Assembly: GCF_004402405.1 (NCBI RefSeq)
Contig: NZ_SOFE01000001.1
Location: 25,370-89,369 of the forward strand
From: Cryobacterium levicorallinum
GTDB lineage: Bacteria; Actinomycetota; Actinomycetes; Actinomycetales; Microbacteriaceae
Length of the DNA stretch: 64,000 nt
Direction: 5' to 3'
Position numbers and translations under genes: made by a program. Positions 60,501 to 64,000 of this stretch are shown here, in pieces (the first letter of the stretch is position 1; the number at the start of each line of letters is the position of its first letter). The notes beneath the pieces are model-generated. The model saw only the letters and a list, made by a program, of their open reading frames with translations. It was not told the DNA's origin and ran no database searches.

Positions 60501-61409
60501 CTACTCGGCGTCGGCGGAGGTGTGGAACCACGGCGGGTAGACCGCGACCTTGGGCTTGAACGCGCTTGCCTTCAGAATGCCCCGAACCGTCTCGCGCACA
60601 TTGTCGTTGCAGACGCCGATGAGCGTCACCAGCTCCATTGGGACAGCATCGGGAACGAGCAGCTCGGCTTCGAGCATCATCGCGCCGTCGGCTTCGGCGC
60701 GGAGCGTCTGCAGCATGCGCTCGGCCGTGGCCGGTGTGGCACCGAACCGGGTGAGCGATCCGGCCGCATCACCGTTGGTGACGGCGACCAGGCTGGGAAC
60801 GAGGGGGGTCTCGTCGTCGGTGGTGGAAGCATCCGTTACAGCGGCGAGCCCGTCGTTGATCTTCTTCACGGTGCTCACGAGCATGACGAAGGCGAAAGCC
60901 TCGGAGCCGTGGGCGTCGAGGGCGAGGCGCGGGTCGGTGGACTCGGCACGAATGCTCTCCCACACGGTCGCATTCGGCGACAGGAAGAACGGCACGTACT
61001 CTGCGACACTGCGTTCAGTGCCAGCGACGAGGGCGTCGCGACGCGATTCGCGCGTGGCGGGCGCCGAGATGTCCACGGCGGGTCGGGTGGTGAGCGCAGC
61101 GTTGGCAAACAGGCATCCGTCGCGCAGAATGGCGGCGAGGTTGCTGATGTGGGTGAGGTGGTACACGCGCTGCTCGTCGACGTTGTCGGTCGAAGCTTTC
61201 TCGGCGCGCACCGGGCGGGGAGCGCCTGCCACGCGAACCGGGCGAGCCGCGCGGGCGGGCGGTGTAGCCGCCGTGGGCAGCGGGTCGCGCAGGGACGACA
61301 GCTTGGGAGCGCGGGTCTTCTTCACCGGCACCAGGGGCTCAGTAACGACTTTGGGATAACACAGGGCGCACAATTTGCCCTCAAGTCCGTGGATGCATTC
61401 GTCGTCCAA
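60501..61409 (-). CDS. DarT-like ADP-ribosyltransferase with N-terminal Cys motif (DUF4433)
   Basis: 302 aa. DarT enzymes ADP-ribosylate thymidine in ssDNA. Shared blocks: VYHLTHISNLAAILRDGCLF (NAD-binding start), AEYVPFFLSPNATVW, and AELLVPDAVPMELVTLIGVC, whose Glu (~248) matches the catalytic Glu of DarT. The Arg of the usual ARSPM block is replaced (LSPNATVW). Before the domain, DDECIHGLEGKLCALCYPK could bind Zn, then a basic Ala/Pro-rich linker (~35-70). No macrodomain DarG antitoxin is adjacent. Start is TTG 61409 with AAAGG 9 nt upstream. Confidence 0.75.
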   Translation of the reverse strand: MDDECIHGLEGKLCALCYPKVVTEPLVPVKKTRAPKLSSLRDPLPTAATPPARAARPVRVAGAPRPVRAEKASTDNVDEQRVYHLTHISNLAAILRDGCLFANAALTTRPAVDISAPATRESRRDALVAGTERSVAEYVPFFLSPNATVWESIRAESTDPRLALDAHGSEAFAFVMLVSTVKKINDGLAAVTDASTTDDETPLVPSLVAVTNGDAAGSLTRFGATPATAERMLQTLRAEADGAMMLEAELLVPDAVPMELVTLIGVCNDNVRETVRGILKASAFKPKVAVYPPWFHTSADAE

Positions 61410-61512
61410 GTGCCAAAACCTTTCTCTTCGCGTACTCGCGCCACCCGGAAAAGCCGAACGTGCATACCGCCTATCAACGTTACGTTCATTTGGGCCCGGG
61501 CGGTGACCGTTC

Positions 61513-62193
61513 TTAGCTTTTCGGTGACTCCACGTGAACGATCAAACCGTCAGGCGTGACCTCAATGCGCAGCGAGTCGAGCCCGGGCACGACCAGATCG
61601 GCGTCGAGCTCGGCGGCTGGGTAGGTTCCGGTGACGGCGATCGTGGTGCAGCCGGCGGCGCGGCCGGCCTGCAGACCGGCGGGTGCGTCCTCGATTACCA
61701 GGCAGCGGTTCGGGTCTACGCCAAGCCGCGCCGCCCCCTCCAAAAACGGGTCGGGCTCGGGCTTGCCGTTCGGAGTGTCATCGATGGTCACGATCACCGC
61801 GGGTGCCGGAAAAGCGGATGCTGCCAGCCTCGCTCCGGCCAACGGCCGGGCGCAGGACGTGACGATCGCGCGCCGGGCTTCGGGCAGGCTCGTCATGAGC
61901 GCGGCGGCGCCGGGCAGCACGGTGATATCGTCCGTGTCGGCTGTTTCGAGCGCGAGGACGCGGGCAATGGCTTCGTCTACCCGGTCGGCCGGTACCAGTT
62001 CCTCGATAATGTCGCGCGCCGGACGGCCGTGGGCGGTGTCGTCCTTCGCCACTCCCCATTCCCGCGCCCAGGCAGCCCAGGAGCGGTCGACCGCCGGCGT
62101 GGAGTCGATGAGGGTGCCGTCCATATCGAACAGCACGGCATCGAAGGTGCGCCCTTGCAGAACGTTCTCGGTGGGCAAGCTCGCGTGGGGCAT
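61513..62193 (-). CDS. HAD-family phosphatase
   Basis: 226 aa, HAD-IA type: AVLFDMDGTLIDSTP (~19-33), IVTSCARPLAG, and PNGKPEPDPFLEGAARLGVD with IEDAPAGLQAGRAAG. Similar to sugar-phosphate phosphatases (YfbT/GS1-like, e.g. glycerol-3-phosphate or sugar phosphate). Substrate not predictable. AAAGGA 7 nt before ATG. Confidence 0.9.
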   Translation of the reverse strand: MPHASLPTENVLQGRTFDAVLFDMDGTLIDSTPAVDRSWAAWAREWGVAKDDTAHGRPARDIIEELVPADRVDEAIARVLALETADTDDITVLPGAAALMTSLPEARRAIVTSCARPLAGARLAASAFPAPAVIVTIDDTPNGKPEPDPFLEGAARLGVDPNRCLVIEDAPAGLQAGRAAGCTTIAVTGTYPAAELDADLVVPGLDSLRIEVTPDGLIVHVESPKS

Positions 62194-62332
62194 CCACTGT
62201 CCTTTCGTCGATTTGTCGGGTGACTGCCGTGCAGCGGCCCCGCATTAACGGTAGCCCACGCGTCCGCGACGTCGGTTGGTGTGGTCTGGGCCGGTATCGT
62301 TGGGTGCAACAACCGAGCTGGGAGACCGTACC

Positions 62333-63076
62333 GTGTGGACGACCGTTCTGGTGATTGCGGCCGTGCTGATCGGCTCGAGCATGCAGCGCATCACCGGCAT
62401 GGGGTTCGCCCTGGTCGCTGCGCCCTTTCTGGTCCTGCTGTTGGGGCCGATTGACGGTGTCATCGTCGTCAACGTCTGCGGGGCCCTTACCGCCGGGGTG
62501 ATCCTGACGCGCGTGTTTCGAGACGTGGACTGGCGGCGCTACGGAATTCTGGCGGCCTGCGCCGTGATCGGCATCGTGCCGGGCTCCTACGTTTTGCAGT
62601 TCGTACCGGTGGCGTGGCTTGAGATCTCGATCGGTGTACTCGTGGCCGCCGGGCTGACCGTATCGGTGAATCTCGGCCGGGTGGTCGTGCGGGACCGGCT
62701 GAGTTTTCGCGTGATAGCCGGCATGACCAGCGGGGTCATGAACACGACGGCCGGCGTCGGCGGCCCGGCAGTGAGCATCTACGCGATCGCCACAGGCTGG
62801 CCGCAGCGGTCCTTCGCCGCGACCATGCAGCCGTACTTTCTGACCATCGGGCTGGCCTCGTTGTCGTCCAAATTCGCCCTCGGATCCGCCGGCGTGCCGG
62901 AGCTGCCCGTGCTGGTCTGGATTCTGATCGGGTGTGCCTGCATCGTCGGGCTCATCGTCGGCGACCTGCTGTCGCGGGTGATCGAGCCGCACGTAGCCCG
63001 CCGCCTGCTCGTGATAGTGGCGTACCTGGGGTCGTTTGCGACGATCGTGCGCGGCGTGCTCGAGCTGCTCGCCTGA
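62333..63076 (+). CDS. TauE/SafE-family permease
   Basis: 247 aa, eight hydrophobic helices. RITGMGFALVAAPFLVLLLG and MTSGVMNTTAGVGGPAVSIY are the paired TauE/SafE signature loops; family members export sulfite, sulfoacetate or similar anions. GTG 62333 with GGGAG upstream preferred over the upstream start at 62276. Confidence 0.88.
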   Translation: MWTTVLVIAAVLIGSSMQRITGMGFALVAAPFLVLLLGPIDGVIVVNVCGALTAGVILTRVFRDVDWRRYGILAACAVIGIVPGSYVLQFVPVAWLEISIGVLVAAGLTVSVNLGRVVVRDRLSFRVIAGMTSGVMNTTAGVGGPAVSIYAIATGWPQRSFAATMQPYFLTIGLASLSSKFALGSAGVPELPVLVWILIGCACIVGLIVGDLLSRVIEPHVARRLLVIVAYLGSFATIVRGVLELLA

Positions 63077-63096
63077 CCGCGCGAGACGCCGCGGGG

Positions 63097-63858
63097 CTAG
63101 ATCGTGAAGTCGGCGCCTTCGACCGTGACGGACTCACCGGTAGCGGGATTGGCCAGGTGATGCGCGGCATCCGTTTGCATCGGTTGTTCGTCAGGGTAGG
63201 TAGCCGTCACCAGAATGGGCATGTGATCTGAGGTGCCCTGCGGAAGGGTCTCCACGTTGGTGATCGCCAGGCCCATCGAGGTTGCGAGGTCGAAGTGTCC
63301 GCGAAAGAACTTGTACCGGGTGTAGGTGCGGGTGTCGCTGAGGGTCAGGTCGTAACCGGACTGGTTGACCTTGTTGCCGAGCTTGCCCTGGAAGATCGGG
63401 TAGTTGTAATCGCCGACCATCAGGGTCGGCAGACCGGGGCCGAGCAGACTGAGCTCTTCGTGGGCGGTGCGAATCTGTTTGCGGCGCAGGGAGTTGAGCG
63501 CGGTCAGCGGCGCTGCGTGAAAGGATGCGACGACGAGCTCCCGCTGGGCGACGTTGTCGATCAGGCGGGTGGCGATCAGGCGCTCGTGTGCCGGCGCCGC
63601 CAGGTGATCATGCAGGGATTTCTTCAGCGCGAAGGCCTGCGTCTTGATCGCCGTGTAGCGGTCCCGGTTGTAGTAGATGGCCAGGCCCAGCCGGTTGCGC
63701 CGGGTCGCGTCGGCGAGGTGCAGAGTGCCGACCTCGGCCGGCAGGTCGATGGTGTTGCATTCCTGCAGGCAGAGAATGTTGGGACTGTAACGCTCGGACA
63801 GCGCGACCAGTTCGCCGCTGGCACGATTCTTGCGGAGGTTGTAACTAATGACCCTCAT
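63097..63858 (-). CDS. Endonuclease/exonuclease/phosphatase (EEP) family protein
   Basis: 253 aa with the EEP motifs MRVISYNLRKN, LCLQECN (Mg-binding Glu), VVASFHAAPL, VGDYNYP (catalytic Asp, Asn) and terminal GTSDHMPILV (catalytic DH). Members act as DNA nucleases, phosphodiesterases or sphingomyelinases; the compact length without signal peptide favours a cytosolic nuclease/phosphatase. It has a ~40-aa C-terminal extension after the DHMPIL motif. Confidence 0.88.
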   Translation of the reverse strand: MRVISYNLRKNRASGELVALSERYSPNILCLQECNTIDLPAEVGTLHLADATRRNRLGLAIYYNRDRYTAIKTQAFALKKSLHDHLAAPAHERLIATRLIDNVAQRELVVASFHAAPLTALNSLRRKQIRTAHEELSLLGPGLPTLMVGDYNYPIFQGKLGNKVNQSGYDLTLSDTRTYTRYKFFRGHFDLATSMGLAITNVETLPQGTSDHMPILVTATYPDEQPMQTDAAHHLANPATGESVTVEGADFTI

Positions 63859-64000
63859 GGCACCCGTCTCAGACTTGATGGCTTTGAGACAAGCCTACGG
63901 CTCTCGCCCGCGTTGAAATTGAACTTCTATCGCAAATTGGGATATACGCAGGCGGCATCCAGTCTGCGCCGGGTTAGCCGGCACCGACGATGAACATCGT

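Noticed and set aside
63974..64000. Minus-strand TMFIVGAG followed by TAA at the right edge, possible end of another gene
   Set aside because: Only nine codons visible; too short to support a feature.

Overview
The window is high-GC DNA from an actinobacterium, most likely a member of the Microbacteriaceae. The evidence is the block argS / lysA / hom / thrC / thrB / rho / prfA, an actinobacterial Rho with a long N/Q/R-rich insertion, LmeA-like and DUF2277 proteins, and several genes whose -10-like box lies 6-7 nt before the start codon (leaderless style). The genus is not determined.

Layout. (1) 1-11.9 kb, conserved core: prfA (partial), rho, thrB, thrC, hom, lysA, an LmeA-like membrane protein and argS all run leftward, mostly with 1-4 nt overlaps. 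A divergent lipoprotein gene follows. (2) 11.95-26.2 kb, genomic island: it starts inside a tRNA-Arg(CCG) gene and ends at a 34-bp direct repeat of the 3' part of that tRNA. Inside are GNAT acetyltransferases, two MFS transporters, a peroxiredoxin, lipoproteins, a RelB/RelE-type toxin-antitoxin pair, an HTTM membrane protein with two partners, gene remnants and a subtilase. Eight same-orientation copies of a ~23-bp repeat (core KTCCCGYA...GGTTCC), plus one weaker copy, separate these genes like cassette boundaries. No recombinase gene was seen. (3) 26.2-34.6 kb: Phd/RelE toxin-antitoxin, flavin amine oxidase, EamA transporter, isocitrate lyase, a threonine-synthase-like enzyme coupled to a zinc-ribbon protein, and a secreted metalloprotease. 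(4) 34.6-39.6 kb, decaying accessory zone: frameshifted alpha/beta hydrolase, VapBC with a damaged toxin, a solitary HsdR-N nuclease, twin membrane proteins, DUF2277 with an amber codon, and a frameshifted PrmC-like methyltransferase. (5) 39.5-49.4 kb, catabolic locus: a four-gene ABC importer, a divergent IclR regulator, then hutU / M20 amidohydrolase / hutF / hutI for histidine breakdown. (6) 49.5-64 kb: oligopeptidase B, SNF2 helicase, aldo/keto reductase, an operon of acyl-CoA dehydrogenase, PIG-L deacetylase-methyltransferase fusion and glycosyltransferase, Dps, a small HTH protein, a MOSC protein, an orphan DarT-like ADP-ribosyltransferase with an N-terminal Cys cluster, a HAD phosphatase, a TauE/SafE permease and an EEP-family protein.

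How it fits together. The left block makes threonine and lysine precursors and ends transcription and translation (Rho, RF1). The hut locus converts urocanate towards glutamate; hutH and a classical hutG are not here, and the M20 enzyme is positioned to fill the deformylase step. The most unusual feature is the island: a tRNA-bounded array of short gene units separated by a conserved repeat. It also nearly lacks a nine-base word (RVCGGATGC) that is abundant in the rest of the window.
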